Assembly (NCBI RefSeq): GCF_013085545.1
Contig: NZ_CP039543.1
Coordinates: forward strand, 3,503,322-3,567,321
DNA length: 64,000 bases
Direction: 5' to 3'
DNA from: Oceanidesulfovibrio marinus
GTDB lineage: Bacteria > Desulfobacterota > Desulfovibrionia > Desulfovibrionales > Desulfovibrionaceae
Shown one piece after another: positions 1 to 9,031 of the stretch (the first letter of the stretch is position 1; each line of letters opens with the position of its first letter). The notes beneath the pieces were generated by a model that saw only the letters and a program-made list of their open reading frames with translations, had not been told where the DNA came from and searched no databases. The translations under genes were made by a program, and so were the position numbers.

Positions 1-132
1 CGTTTGGCCGGCGTAGGGGCCTGTCACCAGCACGAAGTCATCCGAAGCGAAATCCGCCGTGGACTTCCAGGGGCGGGACTGAAGGACCTGGATCTCTCCA
101 GGGTACAACGAGATAGGCGGAGCTGAAATCAT
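1..132 (-). CDS. Phage terminase large subunit, N-terminal fragment (cut by window edge)
   Basis: Only the first 44 codons are inside the window. The ATG overlaps the TGA of the upstream small-subunit gene (ATGA), which suggests translational coupling. The peptide contains a proline-tryptophan segment followed by ADFASDDFVLVTGPYAGQ, resembling the start of GpA-type terminase large subunits, in which a short linker precedes the ATPase domain. The identification rests mostly on gene order (small then large terminase), because no Walker motif lies in the visible part. The protein would be the ATP-driven DNA packaging motor and nuclease of the phage. Confidence 0.5.
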   Translation of the reverse strand, partial: MISAPPISLYPGEIQVLQSRPWKSTADFASDDFVLVTGPYAGQT

Positions 133-971
133 ACCGCATCCCCTTTCGGGCAGACCTCAAAGCGGGACATGGCCACGCTGGCTTGATCCGGATCTCCGTC
201 GACCAGTTCGAGCAGCTGAGCCATGGTGTCTGCCGCCTTTTCCTTTCGTGCGGCGTCCCACTTTTCCCACGCCTCCTGCAGGTCATCGGTGAACCATTCG
301 CCCATGGCGAAGGTGTTCAGCCCATCGATGATGCGCTTGCGGAAGAGATCCAGCAGAACAGGAGACCGGGCGAACATCCATCCGGACAGCGCTTCGGCCT
401 TGTCCTCGTCGCCTCCGACCAGGGCGATTATCTCCTTCGCGACGTCCAGATCCCCGCCAACCGCGGAAATGATCTCGGACTTGTGGTCGCGCATGAACGA
501 CGTCATGTAGAGCTTCCATGCCTGCTGGCGTTCTCCGAGCTCGCGTTCCACCTGGTGCAGGGGGATGATTTCACCGAGCTTTTCCTGGAGCTTGATCCGC
601 TTCAGCTGCGCATCGACCTCTTTGACTTCGGCGTCGGCCATGGTCCTGCGAGACCTGGCCAGCTCGGTCTCCCCCTCGCTTTCTTCGGGCTCCGGCAGTT
701 CCCCCTTGCTCCCCACCTGCACCTTGTCCCCCAGCTCCCGCTTGGCGTACTGGTCGACGGTCCGCTTCGCGAAGCCGCCGGCGCCGCGGCGGGACTTGAG
801 CAGGGCCGCGTCGATGTGGTTGTAGACAGTCTTCTGCGCCACCCGGAAAACGAGGCCGTGCTCTTTCGTGGCAACCTCCCTGTCCCCGTAGATATATTCA
901 TCACCCACCTCGCACGTGAGGTAGCGATGGATCTGTGCGGCGTTCTTGAACCAGACGTTTTCTTTGTTCAT
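129..971 (-). CDS. Phage terminase small subunit-like DNA-packaging protein
   Basis: The product is 280 aa. The N-terminal ~70 residues look like a winged-helix DNA-binding domain of the Nu1 type (TVYNHIDAALLKSRRG). They are followed by a charged linker and a coiled coil around residues 105-150 (TMADAEVKEVDAQLKRIKLQEKLGE), as in small terminases that recognise the packaging site and recruit the large subunit. The stop overlaps the start of the putative large-subunit gene, and the start follows the primase stop directly, so the genes form one leftward transcript. The family assignment is by architecture and context rather than by a diagnostic motif. Confidence 0.6.
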   Translation of the reverse strand: MNKENVWFKNAAQIHRYLTCEVGDEYIYGDREVATKEHGLVFRVAQKTVYNHIDAALLKSRRGAGGFAKRTVDQYAKRELGDKVQVGSKGELPEPEESEGETELARSRRTMADAEVKEVDAQLKRIKLQEKLGEIIPLHQVERELGERQQAWKLYMTSFMRDHKSEIISAVGGDLDVAKEIIALVGGDEDKAEALSGWMFARSPVLLDLFRKRIIDGLNTFAMGEWFTDDLQEAWEKWDAARKEKAADTMAQLLELVDGDPDQASVAMSRFEVCPKGDAV

Positions 972-2459
972 TCAGCGCACCTCCAAGTATTCGCCGAAAT
1001 AGTGGTTGATGATTTTGGCGAGTGAATTGAGCCCGAGCTCCGGGTCCAGCTCCTTGCGCTGGCTCAGCCTGTGTCGAAGCGCGCCGAGCTTTTCTCTGCG
1101 CGGCGTATCCGCATTAAGCGCCTTCCAATCGTTCCCGGTAATCCCCATCCACAGCTCACCATCTCGAGGGCATTTGAAAATGCGGAAATCGGTAGCCTTG
1201 AAATCCTGGTAGAAGTCCGACAGATCCTGCTTCCAAAGCGGCCAGGGCTCCATCTTTTCCAGCACCTGCTCCAGCGTTGGCGCGGTGGTGCTGACCTGCG
1301 GCTCCGGTTCCTGCTTCTGAGGGGCGCTTGGGGCGTCTTGCTGGGGCCGGGTAGCGTTCTGCTTCAAAAATCGCTGAGCGTACCCAGGCAGGCCTTCCCA
1401 GACCCATCTGCGGACATCCAGCCCATTACGGTACGCGTCCCCCACGTCCTTCCCCATGGACGGCGGCGCGGGGTAGCGGATGCTGTTCGGGAACTCCTCT
1501 TCCCAAAACGTGTAGGTGTTGGCTGCGCCGGCGGAATCGTAGTCCAGGGCGTTCAGGATGACCTTTGCGCGGCGAAGGATGATCGTGACGAAGTCGCACG
1601 GCTGCTTTGCAGCTCCGCCCGTGCCGATGGCGCCGACGCCCATCCGGTGGCAAATGGCCCACAGCATGGCGGCGTCGCGCTCCGTTTCCACCAGGATCCA
1701 GATCCGGCTTGTCGGGCGGCCGTACACATGGAACAGACCGTTGGCCCCGCCTTTCACTTCCCAATATTTCCGCTCTTCACCCCAGGGCGTCAGCGGATTC
1801 GGCCGGCGGACCTTGAGCTTCACCACCTGGTTGTCGCGGAACACCGGCATGACCAGGCCTTCGGGAAGCCAGATCTTCTTTTCCTTGCCGCGCTCATTCT
1901 CTTCGTGGGGCAGCCCCCAGGCGGTGACAGGCGGCCACTTGTCCTTTTCGTTCCAGCCGAACCTGCAAAGCTCAGCGACCTTGGCGCTGATGCCGCAACG
2001 GGCCAGTTCGGCAAGCTGCTCTGTGTTCTGCTGCAGACGCTCGACCGAATGCTGCATGAAGTCGGAGGCTTTCTGCCGCCAAAGCTCGGGAGGCATGCCG
2101 ACAGATGACGGGGTCCACCCTTCTGGTTGCCGCGGACGGTTGTTGTGGCGGATCGGCCTGCGCCCGCCGGAGTCCGGGCAGTACCGCTTCACGAACTCGC
2201 GACACCCATCCGAGTCATCCACGCCCCGGCCGTTGACGGCGTTGTAGATCCCGACCAGGTCGGCGTTCTGGCCGCAGCTGTGGCAGTGGGCTAGGTCCTT
2301 CTCGTAGCTGTAGAAAAACGCGCCGCCCGGCGTTCCTTCCACATGGAACGGGCAGTGGGATGTCAGCTCTCCGGACTTGGCCGGCTTAGGATTGGTCAGC
2401 AGGCTTTCGGCAATGATGCGCCTGTCATCTGCTTCCAGCCGATCGAGGGCGATGCTCAT
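972..2459 (-). CDS. Phage DNA primase with CHC2 zinc finger and Toprim domain
   Basis: The product is 495 aa. A CHC2-type zinc-binding motif lies at residues ~36-63 (CPFH, then CHSCG), which in DnaG-type primases contacts template DNA. A Toprim-like region follows at ~255-350, with the acidic pieces VETERDAAML and NALDYDSAG that would bind the catalytic metals. The C-terminal ~120 residues are a proline/glutamine-rich linker and a helical tail. It should make RNA primers for phage DNA replication together with the separately encoded SF3 helicase upstream. The ATG follows a G-rich run (GGGGCGGGGA) that could serve as ribosome binding site. Confidence 0.8.
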   Translation of the reverse strand: MSIALDRLEADDRRIIAESLLTNPKPAKSGELTSHCPFHVEGTPGGAFFYSYEKDLAHCHSCGQNADLVGIYNAVNGRGVDDSDGCREFVKRYCPDSGGRRPIRHNNRPRQPEGWTPSSVGMPPELWRQKASDFMQHSVERLQQNTEQLAELARCGISAKVAELCRFGWNEKDKWPPVTAWGLPHEENERGKEKKIWLPEGLVMPVFRDNQVVKLKVRRPNPLTPWGEERKYWEVKGGANGLFHVYGRPTSRIWILVETERDAAMLWAICHRMGVGAIGTGGAAKQPCDFVTIILRRAKVILNALDYDSAGAANTYTFWEEEFPNSIRYPAPPSMGKDVGDAYRNGLDVRRWVWEGLPGYAQRFLKQNATRPQQDAPSAPQKQEPEPQVSTTAPTLEQVLEKMEPWPLWKQDLSDFYQDFKATDFRIFKCPRDGELWMGITGNDWKALNADTPRREKLGALRHRLSQRKELDPELGLNSLAKIINHYFGEYLEVR

Positions 2460-2801
2460 TCCCCGCCCCCCTCTGCCTGCAGGCCATTCCGGGACATGCC
2501 GCAGGCGAAAAGGCTAAGGGGCCGAGAATCCCTGAGACAATCTTTTTTGAGTAACCAACTGATATAGCTATTGAAAGACGCCAATCTTAGAGACTTACCC
2601 AATCCAAGCCCAAACTCCCCCCCTATGTAAAAATTACTTTTTACCCCTCTATTCTCTTTTTTCTCTTCTCTCTCTCTACTTTCTAGAGGAAAGGGGTAAG
2701 GGGGTAAGAAGGTAAAGAAGAGAAGGAAAATACTCTGTATATTCATGGCATTGTATCCCTAGACATTCGTTTCGAGAGATTCCGAGACCTTCGAGAGAGC
2801 A
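2460..2801. other. Gap between phage helicase and primase genes, with a pyrimidine/purine switch tract
   Basis: No convincing gene. Positions ~2638-2690 are almost pure pyrimidine on the + strand, and ~2692-2731 almost pure purine. The two halves are partly complementary: TTACCCC near 2640 can pair with GGGGTAA near 2701. A 96-codon frame crosses the region on the minus strand and ends in an ATGA overlap with the primase start, but its composition follows the low-complexity tract, so I do not call it. The tract could be a replication-associated structure, a transcript hairpin or simple drift. Confidence 0.5.
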
Positions 2802-4496
2802 TCAGAGCGGCGGGTTGTCCGGCTTCCGCCACGCCGGCTTGATGGTGATGTTGTAGAAAACCAGGTTCGCCGGACTTGCCCGGTGGATGTCTGTCCTGTT
2901 CCCGAAGTCGCTGCCCAGCGCCCGCATGGACCAGACCTTCTTTTCGGGCACGGCCTTCTCTTCCATGGACCACGTCCGGAAGACCTCATAGATGTGCTTC
3001 ATCTGGGTCTTCTGGTCTTTCGGGGTGTTCGTTGACGGTGCGTCTGGATGGACAACGAGGCAGTCCCGGATGAACTCGCCTATGAAGTCGTTGTCCTCCA
3101 TGAAGGACTTGGTGTCGGAAAACACGGACTCCGGCGGGGTGAGCGTTCCGGACGCAAGGAACTCGACCGCCCCGCGCACTGCCCAGGCCAGGATCCCCTG
3201 GAGGTTCTCCGTGGTGTGGAGCTTCTGCTCGAGCAGCGGATCCATCGGATAGATCTTCGCTTCCGGATCCGGTTCGACTCCATGCTTGAAGGTGCACGGA
3301 AATTTGATGATTCGGAGACGTTCCTGGAAGGCTTTGTCATCACCGTTCACGGACGGGACGCGGTTGGTCGCGAACAGGATCTTGAACTTCGGAATGTATT
3401 CGGTCACATCCAGCGAATACATCCCGCGGCAGGTGATGGGATCGCCGCCAGAGAGCTGCTTTATTGCGCCTTCAGAAAACTTGGCTCTCTTGGGCGCCTC
3501 CGAAGCGCAGGCGAGTCTGGTGTGCTCGAGTGTGACCAGGTGCTGGTCCGGCTTGTCCGTGTTCTGGAGACTCTTCTCGTCGAGAAGGTACTTGCTCGGG
3601 ATCATCTGGAAGTAGCTGCCCATGACCATGCGCAGCGTGCGGAAGAAAACGCCCTTTCCATTTCTGCCCTGGGGACCCCAAAGGCAGTAGAATTCCTGGT
3701 GCGTCATCAACCCGGTCATCCAGTAGCCGACGCACTTCTGGATGTAGTCGATCAGCTCCTGGTCCGCGTTGAAGACCTGGCCAAGGAAGCTGTCCCAGAG
3801 GGGGCTATCGGCCTGGAAACCGGCCCATTCGATTGTTGAGGCGCGGTTGATGTAGAACTTCGGATCCGGTTCCAGGGCCTTGCCTGACCTCAGGTCCAGA
3901 ACCTTGTTGCCGCATGCAAAGAGGTGCGGATCCTCGTTCCACTCCTTGCCGATGACTCCCAGGTAGCCAGGCGTAGCCACGCTGGCCAGGTCCAACACCT
4001 TGTTTATCCGGGTGGGGTCTTTGAGCTCCTTCGCTCGCGACTCGTAGGCCCTCTGATTGGTCAGCAACGGCCGGAGGTGGTCTTTCTGCTCACCTTTGGG
4101 CAAGGCCTGGAATTCGGGCTTTGCCTTCTCCTCCTTGATCTTCTGGACCATCCGAAACGCCAGCGCTTTGTAGTCGTCGGCGACCTCGGTCACCTTGTGC
4201 TTGTGCACATGCCCGCGGTCCTGCTTCCAGTGCGTCCGGTTGTACATGAACCACCGGCCCTGGATATTGTCGTAGGCCAGCTTCCCGTCGAACCGTTCCG
4301 AGAAACGGCGGGCGTCCCCCATGTGGTTGTCGTCAAAGTCCTTGCGCAGCAGGTCGTAATAGGCTTTGTCCCTGGGCTGGGATTCCTGGCCAGTGGGCTG
4401 CTCCGCTTGGCCGGGCGGCTTTTGATGCGCCGCCCGCTCTTCCGCGACGGCCTGTTCCACCTCTTGCCTAACGTCCATGGCCGACCTCTTGCGCAT
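2802..4496 (-). CDS. D5/P4-like SF3 helicase of phage replication module
   Basis: The product is 564 aa. Residues ~215-300 resemble the D5 N-terminal region that precedes SF3 helicases. The Walker A is GPQGRNGKG (residues ~285-293), and the SF3 C motif appears as KFKILFATNRVP, with the arginine-finger region following (DKAFQERLRIIKFP). Such proteins unwind DNA as hexamers and often carry a fused primase. Here the primase is a separate downstream gene, so this is a split primase-helicase pair. The start codon has no strong ribosome binding site, and an alternative ATG lies six codons in. Confidence 0.8.
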   Translation of the reverse strand: MRKRSAMDVRQEVEQAVAEERAAHQKPPGQAEQPTGQESQPRDKAYYDLLRKDFDDNHMGDARRFSERFDGKLAYDNIQGRWFMYNRTHWKQDRGHVHKHKVTEVADDYKALAFRMVQKIKEEKAKPEFQALPKGEQKDHLRPLLTNQRAYESRAKELKDPTRINKVLDLASVATPGYLGVIGKEWNEDPHLFACGNKVLDLRSGKALEPDPKFYINRASTIEWAGFQADSPLWDSFLGQVFNADQELIDYIQKCVGYWMTGLMTHQEFYCLWGPQGRNGKGVFFRTLRMVMGSYFQMIPSKYLLDEKSLQNTDKPDQHLVTLEHTRLACASEAPKRAKFSEGAIKQLSGGDPITCRGMYSLDVTEYIPKFKILFATNRVPSVNGDDKAFQERLRIIKFPCTFKHGVEPDPEAKIYPMDPLLEQKLHTTENLQGILAWAVRGAVEFLASGTLTPPESVFSDTKSFMEDNDFIGEFIRDCLVVHPDAPSTNTPKDQKTQMKHIYEVFRTWSMEEKAVPEKKVWSMRALGSDFGNRTDIHRASPANLVFYNITIKPAWRKPDNPPL

Positions 4497-5471
4497 CTCG
4501 CGCCGGCCGCTGCAAGAATTGTAAAGTTGTAAAATTATTAAACGTCAGACCTCGCGCAAGAATCGCGCTCGATAGTACCCGTGAGCCGGAAGGCCCTGGG
4601 AGGACCCGAGCGTCCAGCCTCGAAACGGTTGTCGACGTTAGACCTTTTCCCAGCTTTTTCTTGGGAGGGGGTGTGGGGGAAAGACGAGGGGCGACCCTCA
4701 TTGCGGATGCAGCCGCTGGCGCGGCTGCGGTCAGGACCGTAGGCCGGCAAAGCAGGAAGGCCCGGAAGCGCATCCGAGGACGTCGCGCCAGAGGCAGAAG
4801 GGGGGCAAGAACTTGAGGCGAGAATGCAGCCAGGCTGCTGGATGGGGGCAAATAGGGGGCAAAAAGAAAGAGGCGTTTATGAGGTAAGATCCAACAAACA
4901 TCTATTATTTTTGATATAATAAATGACGAGAATTCCAAAAGCTGGGCAGTGAATAGCTGCCTTCGCATTCGAGTCGGGTCAACCGGTCGGCTCGGGCATA
5001 TTATGGAAAACGCTTCAGATAGCACCGGAAAACTGGCATTCTGAGTAAGCATGCGGACGGAACTGCGCAAGATGTAGAATTCCGGGCCTGATTTGACATG
5101 GTGCACGAGCCCGTGTATAAGATATTTTCTTATCTCATGTGCACTTGTGTCTGTTTGTGCATCATTGCAACGTGTCATGTCACAATGCTGGCATGATCGT
5201 ATATATACACTGTTGTTGATGAATGTAACAATAAAAACTGCACGAAGCAACTTGGCGGAGCCATGCCAAGAGCATGCACGAGCCTCTCGTTTTCATGTTT
5301 TTATTTGCAATATGCACGAAGCATTCTTTTGAAACACTTCCGGGACAGGTGCCAACAGCCTGTCCAGAGCCCCGTCCGAAGAAAACCAACGAACAGACAA
5401 AGCAAGACGCCATCGGTGCATAACCATTATTCCGGCGGACGGCGGGCGACTACTCTCAGGAGACGAACAGC
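4497..5471. other. Long intergenic region between phage module and betaine transport genes
   Basis: No supported gene in ~975 bp. One minus-strand frame of 260 codons spans part of it, but it is rich in Ser/Pro/Arg, has no recognisable domain and overlaps the helicase start, so I treat it as chance. Local composition shifts from GC-rich (4500-4850) to AT-rich (4870-5330). I found no tRNA, integrase gene or direct repeat marking an attachment site. The last bases hold the ribosome binding site of the permease gene (CAGGAGA, 5456-5462). Confidence 0.5.
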
Positions 5472-6311
5472 ATGGACATTCCCAGTATACCACTCGGTGA
5501 GATCATCGAGGCCTTCATCAACTTCCTTGTCGATCATCTCGCCGGCGTCACCAAGGCTTTTTCCGCGATCATCGAGCACATGCTCGAGTTCATCGAGGAC
5601 GGGTTGCTCACTCTGCCGCCGTGGGCTTTGATCCTCATCATCACGGCCATCGCCTTCTATCTTTCCAAGAAGAACCGCGGCATTACTATATTCACTGCCC
5701 TGGGATTGCTGCTCATCTGGAACATCGAGCTCTGGGAAGCCACTGTTTCCACCATCGCCCTGGTGCTTATCTCCACATTTGTCGCCATCCTCATCGGTGT
5801 GCCCCTGGGCATCTCCGCGGCGGTCAGCAACGTGGTCAACCGCATCGTCATGCCCATCCTGGACGTCATGCAGACCATGCCGGCCTTCGTCTATCTCATC
5901 CCGGCCATCCCCTTCTTCGGCCTGGGCAAGGTGGCGGCCATCTTCTCCACCGTGGTCTTCGCCATGCCCCCGGCCATCCGGCTCACCGCCCTGGGCATCA
6001 AGCAGGTGCCCAAGGAGCTCGTGGAGTGCGCCGAGGCCTTCGGTTCCAACCGCTGGCAACGCCTGGTCAAGCTTGAGATGCCGCTGGCCACGCCCACCAT
6101 CATGGCCGGCGTGAACCAGACCGTCATGCTCGCCCTCTCCATGGTCGTCATCGCCGCCATGATCGGCGCCCGCGGCCTGGGTGGCGAGGTCTGGAAGGCC
6201 ATTCAGCGCATGCGCATGGGCGACGGCTTCGAGGCGGGCATCGGCATCGTCATCGTCGCGATCATACTCGACCGCGTGCTCCAGAAGATGGGCCAGCGGA
6301 CAAAAGCGTAA
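5472..6311 (+). CDS. proW: Glycine betaine/proline ABC transporter permease (ProW/OpuAB family)
   Basis: The product is 279 aa and polytopic, with about six membrane segments. The conserved inner-membrane signature EAFGSNRWQRLVKLEMPLA (residues ~183-201) is the EAA loop that docks the ATPase. The N-terminus is amphipathic, as in ProW. It takes up the osmoprotectant glycine betaine with the binding protein encoded 66 bp downstream. The start has a good ribosome binding site (CAGGAG). The ATP-binding subunit gene, which normally precedes the permease gene, is not in the window; phage-type sequence lies upstream instead. Confidence 0.92.
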   Translation: MDIPSIPLGEIIEAFINFLVDHLAGVTKAFSAIIEHMLEFIEDGLLTLPPWALILIITAIAFYLSKKNRGITIFTALGLLLIWNIELWEATVSTIALVLISTFVAILIGVPLGISAAVSNVVNRIVMPILDVMQTMPAFVYLIPAIPFFGLGKVAAIFSTVVFAMPPAIRLTALGIKQVPKELVECAEAFGSNRWQRLVKLEMPLATPTIMAGVNQTVMLALSMVVIAAMIGARGLGGEVWKAIQRMRMGDGFEAGIGIVIVAIILDRVLQKMGQRTKA

Positions 6312-6377
6312 ATTCAACGGCGTCGGCCCAAGCCGGCACACGCTGCAATAGAGCCAAAGACAAGGAGAAAAAAGAAA

Positions 6378-7229
6378 ATGAAACTCACCCATTATGCCAA
6401 GATTCTCTTGGCGGCGTCGCTCATGACCCTGCTCACCGTGTCCTTCGCCTGGGCGCAGAAGGTCGAGCTGGCCTATGTGGAATGGTCCTCCGAGGTTGCT
6501 TCCACCAACGTGGTCAAGGCAGTCCTCGAAGACAAGCTCGGCGCGGAAGTTGAGATCATCCCCGTGTCTGTCGGTCCCATGTACGCAGCCGTGGCTGCCG
6601 GCGATGTTGACGGCATGGTCGCCTCCTGGCAGCCCCTGCAGGCCGCCAACCTCGAAGCCGTCCAGGCCGATGTTGTGGACCTGGGCCCGAACATGGTCGG
6701 CGTGCAGTCCGGCCTGGTGGTGCCCGCCTACGTGACCATCGATTCCATCGACCAGCTCGAAGAAAACGCCGACAAGTTTGATAATGAAATCATCGGCATC
6801 GATCCCGGCGCGGGCATCATGCAGCAGACCGAAAAGGTCATGAAAGAGTACGGCCTGAAGGATCTGGACCTCATCGACTCCACCGGCGCCATGATGACCG
6901 CCTCCCTGGCCGACGCCATGCGCAACGAGGAGTGGGTCGTGGTCACCGGCTGGACCCCGCACTGGATGTGGGGCACCTGGGACCTCAAGTACCTTAAGGA
7001 TCCCAAGAACATCTACGGCAAGGCCGAAGACGGCACGATCCTCACCCTGGTCCGCAAAGGCCTCCAGGAAGACATGCCCAAGGTCTACGCCTTCCTGGAC
7101 AAGTTCAACTGGGGTCCGGACGACATGGCCAAGGTCATGGTCTGGATTCGCGATGGCATGGAGCCCGAAAAGGCTGCCAGGAAGTTCATCGACGAGAACC
7201 CGGACCTGGTGAACTCCTGGCTCCAGTAG
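6378..7229 (+). CDS. proX: Glycine betaine-binding periplasmic protein (ProX/OpuAC family)
   Basis: The product is 283 aa. A Sec signal peptide covers residues ~1-26, ending at FAWA before QKVELAYVEW. The mature part is an OpuAC-type substrate-binding domain. The tryptophan-rich segment GWTPHWMWGTWDLKYL (residues ~195-210) is where this family places aromatic side chains that cage the trimethylammonium group. It delivers betaine-like osmolytes to the permease encoded just upstream. Ribosome binding site AAGGAG is at 6361-6366. A strong terminator follows the gene. Confidence 0.92.
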   Translation: MKLTHYAKILLAASLMTLLTVSFAWAQKVELAYVEWSSEVASTNVVKAVLEDKLGAEVEIIPVSVGPMYAAVAAGDVDGMVASWQPLQAANLEAVQADVVDLGPNMVGVQSGLVVPAYVTIDSIDQLEENADKFDNEIIGIDPGAGIMQQTEKVMKEYGLKDLDLIDSTGAMMTASLADAMRNEEWVVVTGWTPHWMWGTWDLKYLKDPKNIYGKAEDGTILTLVRKGLQEDMPKVYAFLDKFNWGPDDMAKVMVWIRDGMEPEKAARKFIDENPDLVNSWLQ

Positions 7230-7276
7230 CCAGTCGATTCAGTCGCCTGAGCTCAGGCGCGACAGCACCAAATGAA

Positions 7277-7307
7277 CGCCCGGAGGCAGCCGCCTTCGGG
7301 CGTTTTT
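7277..7307 (+). terminator. Rho-independent terminator of the betaine transport operon
   Basis: An 11-bp stem (CGCCCGGAGGC / GCCTTCGGGCG, one mismatch) with a 4-nt loop is followed by TTTTT at 7303-7307. It lies 47 bp after the proX stop. Confidence 0.85.
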
Positions 7308-7488
7308 CTGTGGAGTAAGCGGCATCACGATGCAGCACTCTGTCGGAAAAGACTTTTTTCCGGCAGGCTGTTCAAAAATCGCGGTGGCACGGCGCAAGAA
7401 GAGTCCAAGGCCGGTAGCGTATACGGAAATACGTGAAGGCTGGAGCTTTCTGAAGCAACGCAGCCAACACGGGAGTTACAGCGGCCTG

Positions 7489-8469
7489 TTAGGAGAGGCC
7501 AAGCCTGGAGAGGGTAAACGCCTCGGGGTCGTCGTCTGGAATGTCGTCCAGCTTCACCTCGGCGCGGGCCATGGTGGCGTGGCCGCCGGCCGAGCCCACA
7601 TCGCCGAAGAGCTGGTCCGCCTTCTTGCCCAGCTCGCGCACCTCGCGGGAGACGCCGTCGCTGCGGAAGATGACGATGAGCGTGTCGCCGAATACGCCGG
7701 CCACTGTGGCCCAGACGATCTCGTGGATGCGCAGGAAAAAGTCCGCGAGGATGACGAGGATGTCCGGGTTGTCCACCTCGCCCAGGTAGATGTGTGCGCC
7801 GTTCTTCTGGATACGCAGCTTGGCGAACGCCTGGGAGAAGTAGTGCAGCCACTCCAGCCGGAACTCGCTGCGCACGATCTTGCGGATCAGGTTGTGGTCC
7901 GCGTGCTTGGATAGATAGCGGAACGCCTTCACATCCACGTCGCAGAAGTTGCGCTCGAAGCTGGAGGTGTCGGACTTGATGCCGTACATGAGCGCCGTGG
8001 CCAACAGCTTGCCGGGCCGGATGTTCAGGTTGTGCAGATACTCGGTGAGCAGAGTGGAGCAGGAGCCGTACTCCGGTTTGATCTCCTTGTACTCCGCCTC
8101 CACGGGCTTGTCTTCCACCAGCGGGTGGTGGTCCAGCACTATGGAGAAGTGGAACTGCTTGAAATCCACATGGTGGTGCGGCTGGGAGTCCACCATGGCG
8201 TAGCGGTCGTAGCTCTCGGCGATGGCCGGGGTGAGCCGCTGGGTGGGGATGTTCAGGTAGCGGATCATGGAGAGGTTGTCGGGCCGAGTCACCTCGTTGA
8301 CGTGGGCGATGCCCACGTCGGCCACGCGGTAGCTCATGATCCGTTTGAGCGCCATGGCCGAGCCCAAAGCGTCCGGATCGGCGTTGATCAGGATCAACCA
8401 CTTCTTGTCGCGCTCGAAGAGCGCGAGCATCTTGGCGAGTTGGGAGTCGAGTTTTCTGAAGTAGGACAT
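7489..8469 (-). CDS. DHH/DHHA1 family phosphoesterase (NrnA-like)
   Basis: The product is 326 aa. The family metal-binding motifs are in order: NADPDALGSA (motif I), DSQPHHH (II), LDHHP (III), GIKSDTSSF (IV), and the DHHA1 substrate motif GSAGGHATMAR near the C-terminus. NrnA-type enzymes degrade nanoRNA or hydrolyse pAp and cyclic dinucleotide products; which substrate applies here cannot be told. I chose the ATG at 8469 because it has GGAG six bases upstream; a TTG at 8484 is an alternative. It is the last gene of a four-gene leftward operon starting with the PHP-UvrD helicase. Confidence 0.85.
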   Translation of the reverse strand: MSYFRKLDSQLAKMLALFERDKKWLILINADPDALGSAMALKRIMSYRVADVGIAHVNEVTRPDNLSMIRYLNIPTQRLTPAIAESYDRYAMVDSQPHHHVDFKQFHFSIVLDHHPLVEDKPVEAEYKEIKPEYGSCSTLLTEYLHNLNIRPGKLLATALMYGIKSDTSSFERNFCDVDVKAFRYLSKHADHNLIRKIVRSEFRLEWLHYFSQAFAKLRIQKNGAHIYLGEVDNPDILVILADFFLRIHEIVWATVAGVFGDTLIVIFRSDGVSREVRELGKKADQLFGDVGSAGGHATMARAEVKLDDIPDDDPEAFTLSRLGLS

Positions 8470-8491
8470 GGAGTTCTCCGGCAACGTAACA

Positions 8492-9031
8492 CTAAAGCGT
8501 TTTCAGGCGCATGGGAAGGCCGGCGGTGCAGAAAACGGCCTCGTCGGCCATGGCGGCCAGGCGTCGGTTGCATTCTCCCAGGCAGCGCACAAAGCGCCGT
8601 ACGGCCGATGTCGCCGCAATGGGACCGAGCCCGACCTCGCACGTAACCAGCACGGCGTCGGGCCGGCCGGTCTTGGCATACGGTGCAAGCGCCGTGGCGA
8701 GCTCGTCCAGCCGCTGTTCGAAGTCCTCTTCTCCCCCGTCCTCCAGCACGGCGAAGACCCAGAAGTCCAGGCTGTCCACCAGCACGGACGGAACGCCGCG
8801 CTCGGCATGCTGCGTCAGCAACGAGGGCATGTTCAGGCCGGCCTCGGATACGATCATCTGCGAGCCGGACCGCCGGGGGTCCATCCGGTGCTTCTCGATG
8901 CGCCTGCGGAAGGAGAAGTCCTGCGCCTTGCCCGTGACCACCAGGGCGCGCGGCGGCTCCAGCTCCAGGAAGCGCTCCAGGGCCAGGTCGGACTTGCCGG
9001 ACTTTTCACCGCCGATGAACAGGGAGATCAC
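8492..9031 (-). CDS. cobU: Adenosylcobinamide kinase / adenosylcobinamide-phosphate guanylyltransferase
   Basis: The product is 179 aa, matching the usual CobU length. The P-loop GGEKSGKS is at residues 7-14, and H48 in RRIEKHRMDP corresponds to the guanylylated histidine of CobU. The enzyme phosphorylates cobinamide and transfers GMP to give adenosylcobinamide-GDP for nucleotide-loop assembly. The GTG start overlaps the stop of the CbiR-like gene by 4 bp (GTGA). That pairing fits a pathway in which cobinamide phosphate released from imported cobamides is directly re-activated. Confidence 0.85.
   Translation of the reverse strand: MISLFIGGEKSGKSDLALERFLELEPPRALVVTGKAQDFSFRRRIEKHRMDPRRSGSQMIVSEAGLNMPSLLTQHAERGVPSVLVDSLDFWVFAVLEDGGEEDFEQRLDELATALAPYAKTGRPDAVLVTCEVGLGPIAATSAVRRFVRCLGECNRRLAAMADEAVFCTAGLPMRLKTL

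Noticed and set aside
2456-2746. 96-codon minus-strand frame ending in an ATGA overlap with the primase gene
   Set aside because: Its N-terminal half is only the translation of a pyrimidine/purine tract and I see no homology; kept as a note in the gap entry.
4468-5250. 260-codon frame on the minus strand between phage helicase and proW
   Set aside because: It overlaps the helicase start, crosses regions of very different composition and has no domain, signal or ribosome binding site.
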